A stretch of DNA of 64,000 nucleotides. Origin: Selaginella tamariscina (lineage: Eukaryota > Streptophyta > Lycopodiopsida > Selaginellales > Selaginellaceae). The notes beneath the pieces are model-generated. The model saw only the letters and a program-made list of their open reading frames with translations. It was not told the DNA's origin and did not search any database. The DNA is taken from assembly GCA_003024785.1 (NCBI GenBank), contig PUQB01000008.1, positions 188,868 through 252,867 on the forward strand. The letters are read 5' to 3'. The position numbers were made by a program, and so were the translations under genes. This document shows, in pieces, positions 1-12,650 of the stretch (position 1 is its first letter; each line of letters begins with the position of its first letter).

Positions 1-226
1 CATGAATGCAGCTTAGAAAACAAATGCAACCCAAGAGAGTGAAGTATTATCTTCACACAGACCCAATGCAGATGATCTACTGCACAAATACGGCATGCGG
101 CAAAACAAAGGGAGTTTATTCTCAAAGCAGAACATAAAATAATAATTAAAAAAAATGGCATTGCCATATTCTTTCCTTTTCGAACAACTAAGGGGGCAAA
201 CAGTAAAAATGCAGCTTTTAACATAC

Positions 227-723
227 CTTGACGACGAGATCAGGAGAACGAGGCTGGCAGACCAACCAAAAGATCAACGCAACGAAGCCGAAGATGAGAA
301 TACAGAACAGGAGGCTCAAAAGGCACATACAGCATCTGGACAGACCCTTTCTCTTCAAAGAGCCGGACATCTGCTCCTCTTCCTCTATGATCGTGTTCCC
401 GGGCACCCATGGCTTGTATCCTTTCTTCCTGAAGCCGCGGCCATGTGTGGAATCACTAGGTAGACCTTCCTGGAGCCGTACTTGCTATGCTGAGAAACAG
501 TGTCCGCCGAGGAAGCGTTTGATGAGCGGCCGAATGAAGAATGGTGTAGCGGCGAGGCCGACGGGCTGATCATCGGCGTCGACTGCACAGAGGGCTTGTA
601 ATCGGAGTCGCGAGACGGACTCTGCACAAAGTAGACGGGATGCCGTGGAGACTGTGGAGGAGACGGACCGAGACTCGTTGCTTCCGAATCGAAAGAAGAC
701 CGCATTTTGCCGTGCCGCGACAT
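227..723 (-). CDS. LEA_2-like plant membrane protein with YFVQSPSRDS motif, N-terminal part (partial)
   Basis: Translation starts at the ATG at 723 on the minus strand. The N-terminus carries the conserved plant signature P-V-Y-F-V-Q-S-P-S-R-D-S and a Ser-rich stretch, followed by KPW and an acidic IIEEEE stretch, then one membrane span (CCMCLLSLLFCILIFGFVAL, about 406-250) and the start of the conserved segment after it. This order matches uncharacterised LEA_2/NDR1-HIN1-like membrane proteins, whose LEA_2 domain would be exposed on the far side of the membrane. A clear donor (AAG/GTATGT) ends the exon at 227, and the rest lies beyond the left edge. Reading frame is lost between the GSRK region (about 470) and the RKKGYKPW region (about 440). 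One extra base near 430-435 (GCGGCTTC) restores it. A 53-nt intron is a formal but less likely alternative. Function is unknown for the family. Confidence 0.72.
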
Positions 724-1523
724 CTTTTACCGAACTTTACCTCAAACACGCCGATTTTCTTGCCGGAGACAAGCGGAATCGCATAGAAATCCCGAAAATC
801 GCAGATTACGGCTTGAAACTGCAGAGAAATGCCAAAAATAAACCTCAGAACAGAGAGACATCGCGGATTACCTCGCAAAAACACAGGATTATCGCTTGAA
901 ACAGTGCAAAACTGCACAGCAATGCCGAAAACCTCAAGAGAAATCACTTGAAAGAGCAGAAAATCAGGGATTTTGCAGCACAAACTACAATGCAGATTCA
1001 ACCGATGACGGCGCAATGCAGGTGACGACAAAGCAGCGCCTTGCCCAAGAACACAGAAACCCTAGCCTCTCTCCGCGTCCTGGCGCACCATTGAAATCAG
1101 CGAAACTGTGTGGATGAAAAGCGCTTCTCTCTTCTCTCCCCTTCTTACAGCGTTGCCACGCGGTATATTCCGTCTAGGGCATCTTCCCTTCCGTCAATGT
1201 ACGATTAATGGTATATTCTGTTTCGCATAAAGAAAGGAGAGACGGTCGAACCTTCTGCCCTTTTGTCTTACCCGGATCAATAAGGGTAAACATGACGATG
1301 ATTGTATACTCATTCATCTTGCCGAATATACCAGAATCTCCAGTTAATCCTGGTCGTCCGATGCTTTTAGGGTTTGAACAAATATCTGGCGTAACACGTC
1401 AGCGAAAGATATTTGGCCAGGGTTTATGGATAGGGTTTTAGAGTTCGCTATGGCGGCATGCTGTGCGGCTTCTGGAGCGATGGCGGTGACCGGCGGCCTA
1501 CTGGCCGCTGAGAAATCTGTTGA
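724..1523. promoter_or_regulatory. shared divergent upstream region of the LEA_2-like and RIBA-like genes
   Basis: About 800 bp separates the two head-to-head start codons (723 minus, 1524 plus), so both promoters and leaders must lie here. An ORF starting at ATG 1450 (MAACCAASGAMAV...) is out of frame with the gene starting at 1524. It is either an upstream ORF or, if one base is missing, the true transit-peptide start. No clear TATA box was identified. Confidence 0.45.
803..937. repeat. imperfect direct repeat in the leader of the LEA_2-like gene
   Basis: Two diverged copies, about 84 bp apart, of a segment reading ATTACGGCTTGAAAC followed by AATGCCAAAA (near 804) and ATTATCGCTTGAAAC followed by AATGCCGAAAA (near 888). 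Confidence 0.45.
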
Positions 1524-4133
1524 ATGCGTCGAGTTTCTTCAGATGCAATAGTGGCATTTTTCTTCGTAGTGGTATGCTGTGCAAATCTAGGTTTACATCG
1601 TAGTGTAGTTATTAGGGCTTCTGCGGCCACAGACACAGATCCTAGAGAGGCGCCAGTTGATAATGGGCCGGGTATCACCATTGAAGAGACCGATCCTATT
1701 CCCTACATTAGCGATTTGTTCACAAATGATGAAAATGATCCCAATGTTGCCACTGAAGGTTATTCTTCCATTGCTGATGCTTGTAAAGCTATCAAAGCCG
1801 GCAAGGTTAGTGTTTCGTATTACCACATACATGTATGTCTGTATGTGTGTAATGTGGTTAGTTTTTTTTGTATAGTTTGTGATTCTTGTGGACTTGGTCG
1901 ATGGACGGAGTGTGGGGTACTTGGTAATGGCTGCAAGCATGATAAATCCGGATGCCATACAGTTTATTGATCGGTACTGTACAAACGGTCTCTTTTGTAT
2001 TCTGCCAAGCGAGCGGCTTGATGAGCTTCAAATTGCTGCAAGAGGAAGCATGACTGATGAAGCTAGAATTTCCGTGGTATGTATACGATCTTGTGTTCGT
2101 TTGTGTGTACGTGTACGCATGTGTACTACTATCTATAATGCAGTAATCGTAGAATCATAAGTTGCATTAAAGGCTGTAATGTAAATACTATTTGCATAAT
2201 TCATCCTTTTCGTACTTTTTCTTTCGGTTATGACGATTATATAAAACTTTTGTAACATGAAAAAGATTCAAGTTTTAGAACTTTGGTATGTATATAGCAG
2301 AGTCGGTATTAAATGTGATGAAACATTGTATTGTACTTGTAATGCTCTATAATTGCATTATCACCATGTAATATATGCAACTCAGTTTGTGTATTTATAA
2401 TATGATTTTCGATCAGGCGGAACACTAAGTCTACTTAATGTTAATCTAACTGTTGTGTAGATGCAATATATATAGGGTTCGAGGTCTTAGTTGAAGTTAT
2501 AGTTATTATGATATGCATGTATATACTTTATTTTTTGTCTCCTTTCCAAATACTGTGACGTAATTCTATGCACGTGAGATAAATAGATCGTAACTGAAGT
2601 TGCTTGTTGTTATACCAGGTAACCTGTATGTATGGATATGTTCATGTGTGTGCGCGCGCGCGTGTGTCATTATGTATTACATGCATACAATTGAGTTGTT
2701 TTCCCTGTGACAGTTATACTAAAAAATTCACTAAGCTATTTAATAGTGTATATTATATTTATAATATTATAGCAAGAGATGCATTATATATATTTAATTT
2801 ATATATTTTTTGTTTACAAGGATGAGAAATCAGGCACGGCAACAGGTGCATCAGTGGGGGCAAGATCAAATACAGTTCAGGCACTTCTGTCACCAGATTC
2901 GAAACCTGACATGTTTGTGAGTCCTGGATATGTATACCCTCTTAGATACCAAGGCTCTGGTAAGCGTGCTGGAACCCCAGAAGCTGCACTTGATTTGGTT
3001 ACTCTCAACCGTCTTCCTCGAGGTGCCATAGTTTCTCAGCTTGTTTATGACAAGGAGGATTTGAACCCCAGACTTCCCAAGCTGCAGCGATTCTCTAAAG
3101 AAGAATCCATTCCCATCCTCTCGGTCACTGACTTAAACAGGTAAAACGCGTGTGTGTGTGCGCTAGAAAGGAGTAGGTACTTTATATGTAGATACTAGTC
3201 TTTTTTTAGTTTTGTACTGTATAAAAAATGTGTGTGTTTATACATATAAAAAGCTTGTATATGTGTGTCTAGTAACAGCTTGTATATGTATACAACAATA
3301 TATGTACTGTTGGTATATGAATACCCATCTCTCTCTCTCTCTCTCTGTATATTCTATATCTGTGTAGGTATTTGCTAACATGACTGTATGCATATCTAGA
3401 TACGGTTTTATTCATATATCCATGAATAAGATCGTGTTGTATGTATCTAAACATGTATATGATATATTGAAAGCTCACTTCAATGTTTAACACATACATA
3501 TACATTTCTGGTTGATATTCCATTCTGGCAATTTTATAATCCGATAAAACACACACACACACACACACACACAGTGATTTCAATATGCAAGTGATAGGCC
3601 ATAACCGTTTGACACGGGTTACAGAACATAGGAAAATGCGTGAATATGTACGTTTTTTATATTTAAAAATCGTATTCATAACATGCATGTGCAGCATATA
3701 ATACATCGTACAGTACGTATTTGTCCGTATATACATGTTTTCATACAGATTGTTTGTCCTTATGTGTATTTTTTTCCGTTAAATATATTTTGAATTGCGT
3801 CTAGATTTAATATTATACCGTTATTGTACACCCACGAACGCAGACACAATACTTTGTAAACTGGTTGTGTAACGGTTATAACACAGGTACTTTGCGGAGA
3901 CTACACTTCATAATCTGACGGTCGTAAACTGGATAATGAGGAGTCTTCAAGACGAAAGAGACCGGTTACAGAAGGAGACAGGTTCGAATTCGACCGATAT
4001 GAAGTTCCTTATTGCAGAGCGCGATCGTTTAAGGAAAGAGAGAGGAGAGCCACCAGCAAGTGAAACAGATAAAACGCCTCCTGATTTCCCGACGGCAGCA
4101 AGCAGCAGCACACCAATTCTCCCCACGTCTTAA
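1524..4133 (+). CDS. degenerate RIBA-like protein: DHBP-synthase fold only, coiled-coil tail
   Basis: Four exons join in frame with GT-AG borders: 1524-1805, 1876-2076, 2821-3140, 3887-4133 (349 aa). The body aligns with the 3,4-dihydroxy-2-butanone-4-phosphate synthase half of plant RIBA. Landmarks are GKFVILVD, MAAS, the GTATGASV segment (usual GTTTGVSA), SPGYVYPLRY (usual RPGHIFPLRY) and RAGTPEAALDLV (usual RAGHTEASVDL). The acidic metal/substrate loop DDEDRENEGD has become DLVDGRSVGY, and both histidines of GHIFP and GHTEA are gone, so DHBPS activity is very unlikely. The last exon does not enter a GTP cyclohydrolase II domain. It encodes a charged helical tail (RSLQDERDRLQKE, LIAERDRLRKE) and a Ser/Pro-rich end. 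The N-terminus (hydrophobic, then Arg/Ser/Ala-rich) may be a plastid transit peptide. The ORF is intact, so it may be expressed as a pseudoenzyme. Confidence 0.75.
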
Positions 4134-5189
4134 AGGTATCACTTCGATGTGTAAAACAGACCATCTAATATGTGAAACTAGTATCTATGAAATTAATCTA
4201 AAACTATATGTGATATTATCACTAACTATAAATACAAAACAGCTGTGCATATAGTAATACATATATACATTTGCACACACGCACGCACAGCCAAATGTAT
4301 ATATACACTCATGCATATGTGTGTATTGTGTGTGTGTGAGAGAGAGACTGGTTGTATGTATGTGCGTATGTAGAACACACACTGTATGTGCATTTATATA
4401 CACACATCCACGAATGCTTACATCTCATGTATACATTATACATGTCCACATACAAAATGCGTGTGTATTCACGTTTTTGCATGTATATATGTCTTATATG
4501 TAAGTTGTATTGTTCCTCCTTTGGGATTAGCTTGTATAAATGTACGTGACAATCACTACAGGTAGGTGTGTACTGTGTTAGATTGACATCATTTTAGACA
4601 ATCAAGAATTACTCCTATGACTTTAAACATGTTTATAGGACTGAGCTTGTAGCTGTGTGTGTGTGTGTTCAAACGGTTCTACACCGAGATAATTAGTGGG
4701 ATTCTTTGAACATATGCAAACTTTGATGTTACAGGACCACTCTACAATCTCTTGTTTTTCGTTCCAACTTGATTGTTTAGAGCATAACGTTGTCATTTGA
4801 TGTGAAACTGGATAGGTAAAAGAATGTATCTTTTCTATATGCATATATACATATAATGTATGAGACATTCGTAAAGGAAACGGAATAGTCAAATTCTCAC
4901 TGCGTGTTATTTAAGATGCAAATTATATACTCTTAGCTTAAAATAATTATTTACGTCTATAAACTGTAGATAGATATACTAAATATGTCTGTATATACTT
5001 AAAAACTAAGAATGTGTTGAAACGTTGATATGTTATAACAATCTTTGAAAAAGAAAATAAAAACAGGTTTTGATTGGTGTGGTCTGAGGTCTAACTATAT
5101 GTGAAGTGATTAAAGTGCCACGTGTAAATAAATGTATAATTAATTGTATTATTTTCCAAACCCATTAGGTGGTTTTGTCTTTGTAGTTA
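4134..5189. other. 3' flank of the RIBA-like gene; no gene seen
   Basis: AT-rich sequence with TG/CA-rich stretches around 4260-4500. The short ORFs here are low-complexity and match no family. Candidate polyadenylation signals (AATAAA-like) occur near 5050-5060. Confidence 0.5.
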
Positions 5190-6182
5190 TTAAATTAAAC
5201 TCGAGCAATGCCTTTTAGGTTTGTGAGTGGGTTATAAAAAGGCATTCACAAGGCTTCTGTTAAGCCCTTTGTCACTAAAGAGATATGAATGTAAAAGATG
5301 ATAAAAACCACTATTTCCACCACACACCACTATCATGTATAGATTCAAAAAATTTTTAGATATTAGATCACAAAGTAAGGATTAGTTTCATATGTTGCAT
5401 TTTTTATAATTATTTAATTAATGCTGGTGATGCACAAATTGATGAGAAGTGACAAAGGAGCTTGGCTGAATTTAGTTATAATTGATAAAGGTGATGAATT
5501 GTCAACCCAACCAAAATAAAATAGAGAGTAAATTTAAGATATGCTTGTTAAATTTTGAGATAAAGTTTTTTATAATATTTTAAATTTTTGAAAGAAAAGA
5601 AACTTAATTTAATTAATATAATAATTACATAATGAGTATGCATTTGCCATTACATATGTGTCCATCCTTATTATTGAAAGTTGAGATGGCACAATAAAGG
5701 ATTGTGCCTAAATAACACAAGTTAAGCTTTCACTAAAGAAAATAATGAGTTTTCTTTTGAACTTAAAAAACTATTATTACATATATTCTATCTTATTTAT
5801 GTGACAGAGCCTCTTCTCAAGATCCATTTTCTTACTTGAGTAAGTGGGTTGGCATGGAATGCCAAGACCTAGTTATTATCTCCTAACCTAAACCCTACTT
5901 GGGGGTTAGGGAAACCCTAGGGTGTTCCTAACCCATACCAACATGGTGAACTTGCTAGAAGCAATTATAAAAGCTATAAGGACCTAACCAAGACATACAA
6001 ACCAAGTAAAGAATTTTTTAAAAAGTAAGTGTTATCTTTGCCTATAATTTTTCAAAGTAGCTGACTACCCTTAAACACCTAAGTGTACTAAATGGGGCTT
6101 CTCACTACATTTAGAGTTCATCATATATAATTCAATAGGTAATAACAATCAACTTCAAAATAAAAGTATAAAAACTATGACA
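5190..6182 (-). repeat. 3' LTR of degenerate gypsy element G1
   Basis: The sequence matches the LTR copies at 7850-9494 and 12651-13559 over most of its length (for example CAATGCCTTTTA near 5200, ACCTAGTTATTATCTCC near 5870, and the shared end AAAAACTATGACA at 6182). An AT-rich stretch at about 5270-5650 interrupts it. The left border is uncertain. It is the 3' LTR because the coding strand of G1 is minus. Confidence 0.6.
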
Positions 6183-6200
6183 CTCTCTTTGCCTTTTAAA
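6183..6200 (-). other. polypurine tract of element G1
   Basis: On the minus strand AAAAGGCAAAGAGAG lies directly before the LTR start TGTCATAG. Position and composition are those of a plus-strand primer site. Confidence 0.5.
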
Positions 6201-6499
6201 ATGTTAACGTCCTCGTTGACAGAGAGCTCTAATTCCAAGATTATATTAAGCTAAGAAAATTAATCAAAAACTAGCATAATTACTCTATGCAAAGTTAGTA
6301 AAAAGTTCATTTAGTCTATAACCCCCCTTACATTATGTGAAGCTAAGTACTCTGGAATCGTTATTCACTACACTACTGACTTAGTTGTCGGAGGCACTTG
6401 CGACATAAAGTTACATAGAGATCTTTGGACGTTTACAAAGTTTGTTATTCGACACAATTAGTTAGTTTTATTTTATTTTAACTAGAATTTATATCAGAG

Positions 6500-7849
6500 G
6501 CCTTTACTTAATATTGTTTGTTAGACCTTAGGTTAATAAAAAATAAAGTCCATTTTATTTATCAATATCATTATAATCAACTTGAGACTTCACCTCAAAC
6601 TCATTCACTAACTACATCTCATTTTGGAGATTCTTTAATAGTTCTTATGTCAACTCGCCACATTGGATTATCTTTCTTGTGCTGCAACCATTGGTTGACG
6701 AGCAATATCCCATGCACAATGCAATCATTTAGTGAACTCTATTATAAAAGGGATTCGAATAACATCGTCTTTAGGCAACACCATACTTTGAGGAATACCA
6801 CCTTTATTCCCTGTTAATACCTCCATTAGATTACACCTAATCACAATGTGTATTAAGTTATTATAACATATCTCAATCATATTTAAATGCTTAACACAAT
6901 CAAGTTGATCACATTGAACATAGCACCTGAGATAGTCCTCAACTTGTTAATTGACCCTCTTTGTTTGACTATCTATTTGTGAATGGTAAGCCATTATAAT
7001 ACTGACTTCAACATCTTACCATATTATCTGAACAATGTTCCTCAGAACTTTTTCGTAAACCAAGGATCCCGATTTAAGATCATCGTTTTTAATAAACTAC
7101 AATCTTGTGGAAGAACAAATTCACGGTTTATTTTATATTTACTATCTTTATTATCGGAATGAAATGAGTGACCTTCAAAAATTAATCAACCACCATCACG
7201 AGGGAATTAAAACCATGAGACTTCGGTAATCCCATCATGAAGTTCAAAGTGACACTTTGAATGGAATTAATATACATTGCAACTTCCCAGCACATGTCTA
7301 AGACTGACTCTTCATTTGTTGGCAAATGGAGCATGTCTTAACATATTCAACAACATCATTTATCATTCCTGGTTTAAAATTTATATTTCAATAGAGCTAA
7401 TGTTTTGTGTCTTCCACTATGTCTTACCAAAGGAACATCATGATGTTTTTTTAACAATCTTTACCTCCATATCCCTTCTAGAACATAGTCTTTTCTCTTT
7501 ATAATAAAAAACCCCATCTTACACTACAAAATGTGTTCACTTAAGTGCATCCATTTGTCTTTCTATTTATATTAGAATATCACCATCTCTTTGTGATTAA
7601 TGAACCTGTGTCCTCTTTGTTACTAGGTCCAAGGCCTCCTTAGCAAATTCATCTTGAGGATATATCATCACAAATTCATCTACCAAAGTTGACACTAGTA
7701 CCGACATAATACAAAAATGACCTTTTCTACTAAGTGCATTAGTTACAACATTGTCTTTTCTAGCTTTATGTCTATTGCCATTTAGCATACTTTGGTGATA
7801 GCTTTAGCTGCATTTCAAAGTATCTTAAAGTTACACTATCTATCCAAAT
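6500..7849 (-). pseudogene. gypsy G1 integrase and end of RNase H, decayed
   Basis: Minus-strand translation in pieces shows the end of the RNase H region (LSPKYAKWQ near 7800; DNVVTNALSRK near 7740), the integrase zinc-finger part (VVEYVKTCSICQQMK near 7350) and the start of the catalytic core (resembling SLVMVVD-FLKVTHF near 7170-7200). Stops and frame changes are frequent. The order fits Ty3/gypsy pol. The copy is dead. Confidence 0.65.
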
Positions 7850-9494
7850 TGTCAGAGTTTTAACCCAAAGGGCCAACACGTGGCTGTTAAGTGGCCATTC
7901 GGTGTTATCACCCTGTGTGAGCAACGCTAAGTCTTCCAAGATAACCCTAAGAGTTTGACTGAGAGGCCCAATTAGGCAGAAGACTTAAAGTCCTACCCTA
8001 AGTCCCCTAAAATGACCATCCCCTGAACCCTAGAGGATATCTCGAGTAGACTTTAGGATCCTGTCCCAGTAGACTTAGACAGGCTCATGCCCTAACCCCA
8101 CAAAGGAGATGTGTCTCACACATACCCCTGTGATAGAGCTAAGGCATTGTCACTTACCCCTTGAGGAATCACCCTCATCCGGGAGTACAACCCCTTTAGG
8201 GCGACAAGGGGTACCCTAAACCACAGCTAACCCTAAGGATTTGAGTGGCCAAGTCATACCCTAGACTTAGGGCTAGTACTTAGCAAGGACACGAGTGTGC
8301 GCCATAGGCGGACACGAGTGTTTTATTAAGCAAACTCCATAAGGCTAGGTTTGGATAACCTTAAGTACATGACCTTGCGAATGCCTCACAAAAGAGCTCA
8401 TGCTAACAAGCTTAGGTTGTTCAACCCTTGGATTCCAAGGAGAACACTCCTCTAGCCAAGTGTGCCAAAACACACCTAGTTACGAGACTTAACCTCCCTT
8501 GAGCTGATGCCCAAGCATCATATATTTAAATTAATGTATGTAACATGAGATTTTAAATTAAACATGACATATTTGAACATGGAAATAAAACCCAAAGCAC
8601 ATGCCTCGGGCATTGTATTGCTTGACGTCTAGTCCAGTGTCACATCTCCATGTGACACTACCTTCCACGATGTGGACCATCATGCCATAGCCCTTAAGGA
8701 ACTAGGTAATGTGAACTTGTCAAACAAGATCCCACGCCCATAAGTTGGACAAGGACACGGACGTGCCTTTCTTGGCCCCTGGCTTGACATGGAGGAGGAG
8801 GTTGAAAAAGCCTCAACCTCTGCATCTTGGAACGTGCATTCCGACAAGACCTTCCAAGCATGGATTCACCAATGTTAAGGGTAAGCTACCTCGAAGGTGG
8901 GACGTACCCCTGTCATCTGAAAGTTAGGGCAGCACAACAGAGGGTTATGTCTTGACGACACAAGCTAGAGCTTGCACCGGGAGAAGAGTAACAAGCTTAG
9001 TCATGAACCCAGGAATCCTCACTCTTACATACTCTACCTTATTTATGTGACGGAGCGCCCCCCCTCCCTTCTTTTCTTAAATGTGTATGTGGGCTGGCAC
9101 GAATTTAGCTAGCCCCTTATTAAGTTAATGAGAGAGTGTTTAACTTAGCCTTAACTCTAACCCTAAAACCCTACCCAAGGGGGTGGGGTTTTTAGGGCGT
9201 GGGTTAGAAAAACGCTAGGGGTGTTCCTAACCCTACTAAACACTCCGAACTCATCTACATTAACCAATCAGCCTTACTAGGACGTCAAAATTGAGGGTGG
9301 GTTTCTAAAAGGTAAGTTCTAACTTTGCTTAGAGTTTCCTGCAAATACCTAATGACACCCGACCAGACCATCACCAGATACCTAAGTGCACTAAGCAGGC
9401 CTATTTCCTACTACATCTAGGGTCCATCAACATAAAGTAGTAACAACAGTTAACGTCCAAAGTAAAGGGTTGAGTCATAGTAAAAACTATGACA
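7850..9494 (-). mobile_element. solo LTR nested in gypsy G1 (copy A)
   Basis: About 1645 bp bounded by TGTCAGAG and CTATGACA (TG...CA), flanked by near-identical 5-mers CAAAT (7845-7849) and CAAAC (9495-9499). Removing it rejoins the RNase H coding sequence of G1. Its right end carries the palindrome GTCATAGTAAAAACTATGAC (9474-9493). It matches, in reverse, the copy at 21700-23382. Confidence 0.75.
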
Positions 9495-10450
9495 CAAACC
9501 ATAGTGCCATGACTTAGAAGATAATGGCGTGAATACTTTAAGGAAGTAACAATATCATACCTTTTTTTTTTTTTGTGAGCAGGCCATCTAACTTGTGTTG
9601 CATCCAATTTCTTTGAGAAAAAGGATACCAAATGTCCTTCTTATTGCAATACATTACTAATTGTAAAGTTGAAATCATCATACTTTACCTCAAATGGATC
9701 TTCAAAAATCGGTAGCTGCAAAACTGGCTCAGAAAAGAGAGCTTCTTTGAGTTTAATGAACGTCTGTTGACACTTTGGAGTCTAGTGCCATGGAATTCTT
9801 TTTTATAAAATTGATTAGTGGAGCTGCTATCTTTGAATAATCCTTTATGAATCTACAATAATACCATGTCAAACTAAGAAATGCTTTATCTTCATGCATG
9901 TCTTTCAAAGTCGGTAATGGCTTGAACTTTATTTGGATCTATGGTGACCTTTCCACCTGAGATCGAGTGTCTCAAGAGATCTATCTTGATTGACCAAATA
10001 TGCACTTGCTTTATTTAACATACAACTAATTCTCCCTCAATCTCTGAAAACCTTTTTCAAGTGCTTTACATTTTCTCAATTTGTTGAACTGAAGACCAGA
10101 ATGTCATCAATATATACTACGAACTTGTCTATAAACACGTCATTTATTATTGTGTAAGAAGTTGCTAGAACATTGGACAATTTGAATGGCATGACTAAAA
10201 ACTCAAATGATCCATAATGTGTTCAAAAAATAGTCTTTTTAATGTCATTCTCTACCACCCGAATCTAATGATACCCAAATCTCATGTCTATCTTTGAAAA
10301 ATACTTCACTTTTGATAACTTATCAAATAAGTCATCCACCTGTGGAAGAGGATATTTATTTTTGATGGTTATTGCATTTAACACTCAATAATTTACACAT
10401 CTCCACATTATAATTTACTAAGTTAAATATGTCCACGGTTAATCAATTCT
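9495..10450 (-). pseudogene. gypsy G1 reverse transcriptase and RNase H, decayed
   Basis: The minus strand gives RNase H pieces (FFSKKLDATQVRWPAH and YSRHYLLSHG, 9620-9500) and the RT active-site region reading DKFVVYIDDILVF near 10130-10090, which carries the Y-x-D-D catalytic box. Frames are broken throughout. Confidence 0.68.
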
Positions 10451-11200
10451 GTCAATTGTCTTTTTAATTTCATCAACTCTTAAGGATTTACCTAATAAGA
10501 AGCTCTCATTGGAGAAGAAGAGCCAAAATCTCTGTCATGTGATCTATACCTTGATGTGAAGGTAGCTTAGGTGGTAAGTCTCCTTGCAACATGTCCCTAA
10601 ACATTTAAGATTTCTAAAATAGGACTAGAAACAGGTTCCTAACCATCTTCTATCTTCACTTCATTGGTATTTAAAACCATCGTAAGAAATACATATTCTC
10701 AATGTCTAACTGCCTTACATAATTATGTTAAGGTAAAAAACATAGGATTTCAATCCTTGTTAGTTAGTGTCTTCATCTTGAGCATCATTTTCTTACCACC
10801 TTTTTTTGTTTTGAGTAAAATCCGATTATCATATGAACCCCTTATCTTGACTACATGTGTGTGGAACCAATTCATGCCCAACACAAAGTTGAACCTACCC
10901 CTAATTTAGACAAGAACTACCCTTTGTATATTATTAATATTTTGAGAACCTTTATTGAAATTGATCTTTATTTCATTCATTTTTATTACAACCAAATTCA
11001 GTTGATGAGTTAAATTAGTCAATATAAAGTTATATGTCGTTCCCCATATTGATCATCATTCAAACTTGGTCTTCTTGTAATTTTCCTATCAAGGGCTAGT
11101 TTTATCTTGAATAGAAAATAATTTAAAGCAGGTTGTGTTTAAAATAGTAATACCTCTTTTAATTTCTCCTAAAACTTTGAACATCTTAGGTTCGGCACCT
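10450..11200 (-). other. G1 internal region, protease/RT linker, decayed
   Basis: This lies between recognisable gag and RT of the same element, so protease is expected here. I see no certain D-T/S-G motif. The sequence is AT-rich with many stops. Confidence 0.4.
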
Positions 11201-12330
11201 TCACCCTCATTTTTAGTCATAGCCTTGAAATGACCTAATAATATTGTTGTGATGGTACCTAACATTCCTTGGCAAAATGACCAATAATATTATTTTAGAG
11301 CTTCATATGCGGATGGTGTAGGGGCTGAGCCCTTGGCTTGCTAAGATAGTGGTCAAATTAACAGTTTTTGAAATTCAATAGGTTTTGTTGGTGTGTCTGG
11401 AAATCTTGAACTGCCAGCAAAGGGACTTGCACTTTGACCTGATGGTGATTGAGTTGATTGTTTATTGAACCTTCTCCACCTAGATGTTAGAGAATAACTC
11501 CACGATTTAGGTTTTGGTTCATCACCTTTATTGTACAACTCTTCCAACGACATGCCATAAGCAATTTTCTGAGTTACCTTCTGACATTCCTGATAATTTG
11601 CTGGTTTGTACCTTAGGATCTCTCTTTGAATTTTATCATTCAAGTTAGCCATAAAGTAACTTCAAGCTTTTATCATCATTCATATTTGGGGATCAAATAT
11701 GCCATACACTTTCAAATTGATAAACATAGTCCATCGGGCTTAGTTGCCAAATTAGCACGTAATCGCAATCCAGATTCATCTGGCATATATTACTTTTTAA
11801 TCTTCTTTTTCATGCGTCTCTAACTATTTTGGTATCCTCGTTCACCCTCAACAATTTGTCACCAAGTTTTAGCTTCTCTCTTAAGAAGTTGTTTGGTGCA
11901 CACAACCTTTTTTGCCTTTCTCATGGAAATAGCCTCGAAATAGCTTTTCATATCATATAATTATTCATCAAGAACTTTATAATTTTTTGAGCTCACAAAA
12001 TTTGAAGACTTAAACTTACACCATCTTCATTTGTTGATAAATCTGATCAAAAAGAACTTGACTCTGAATCATGCTTCTTCCCATGTTTTTGTGTATCCAA
12101 TTGTAAAACATTTGGTACTACGGCAATCGTTGAAATCCAAACAGCAACATTATCAATTCGATTGTTTAACCATGAAATATTTTCTTAAAGTTCATTTAGA
12201 GTATCCATCATTATTTCTCACCAACCTAACCTTAGGGGGTCAACTTGGGTAACTTTAACAATCTCCTCATTTTGAGCCTTTGTGATAGCCCTCTTTGCCT
12301 CATGCTCTAGTTGCTTTCTCTTACTTATCA
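11200..12330 (-). pseudogene. gypsy G1 gag, decayed
   Basis: A 99-codon open stretch at 11353-11652 on the minus strand reads like retrotransposon gag (IQREILRYKPANYQECQKV, then a Ser/Arg/Pro-rich part with WRRFNKQ). Diverged gag-like sequence continues to about 12.3 kb. The position upstream of RT on the same strand supports the call. No intact zinc knuckle was found. Confidence 0.5.
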
Positions 12331-12633
12331 TATTACCCTAGCTTTAACACTCGGAAAATATGCTTGGAATATCCCCAACACAAAGTTAGAAACACCTTGC
12401 ACATGTTGTACACCCACACATTTTAGCTTAATCTAAACACAAGACTTTTGAATATACTTAAAATCTCACACTGACTTGCTAAGCAAGTGTTCTTTAAAGA
12501 TTAATAACTCATAAGATTAAACTCTACATGAAGAATGTTGACATGTCAGTTGAAAGTGATAGAGTTAAAATTTAGATTTATCTAAAGAATAAAACACTCT
12601 ATGACTTTAAGCAGTCCTACTGACTGTAGAGAA

Positions 12634-12650
12634 CTCACCCCAATATCAAT
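12634..12650 (-). other. primer-binding site of G1, iMet-like, decayed
   Basis: Directly after the 5' LTR on the minus strand the sequence is ATTGATATTGGGGTGAG. It resembles ATTGGTATCAGAGC, the initiator-Met tRNA site used by many plant gypsy elements, with mostly transition differences. Confidence 0.4.

Noticed and set aside
461-513. 53-nt intron to restore the LEA_2-like frame
   Set aside because: It is shorter than usual plant introns, and one added base gives better agreement. Kept only as an alternative.
570-1031. 153-codon minus-strand ORF upstream of the LEA_2-like gene
   Set aside because: It overlaps the leader and first codons of the supported gene in another frame and has no family resemblance.
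3269-3736. 155-codon minus-strand ORF
   Set aside because: It lies inside intron 3 of the RIBA-like gene and is made of TATA/CACACA-type low-complexity sequence.
8000-9300. frequent CCCTAA/CCCTAG-like motifs suggesting interstitial telomere repeats
   Set aside because: They are irregular and shared by all copies of one LTR family, so they are part of the LTR sequence.
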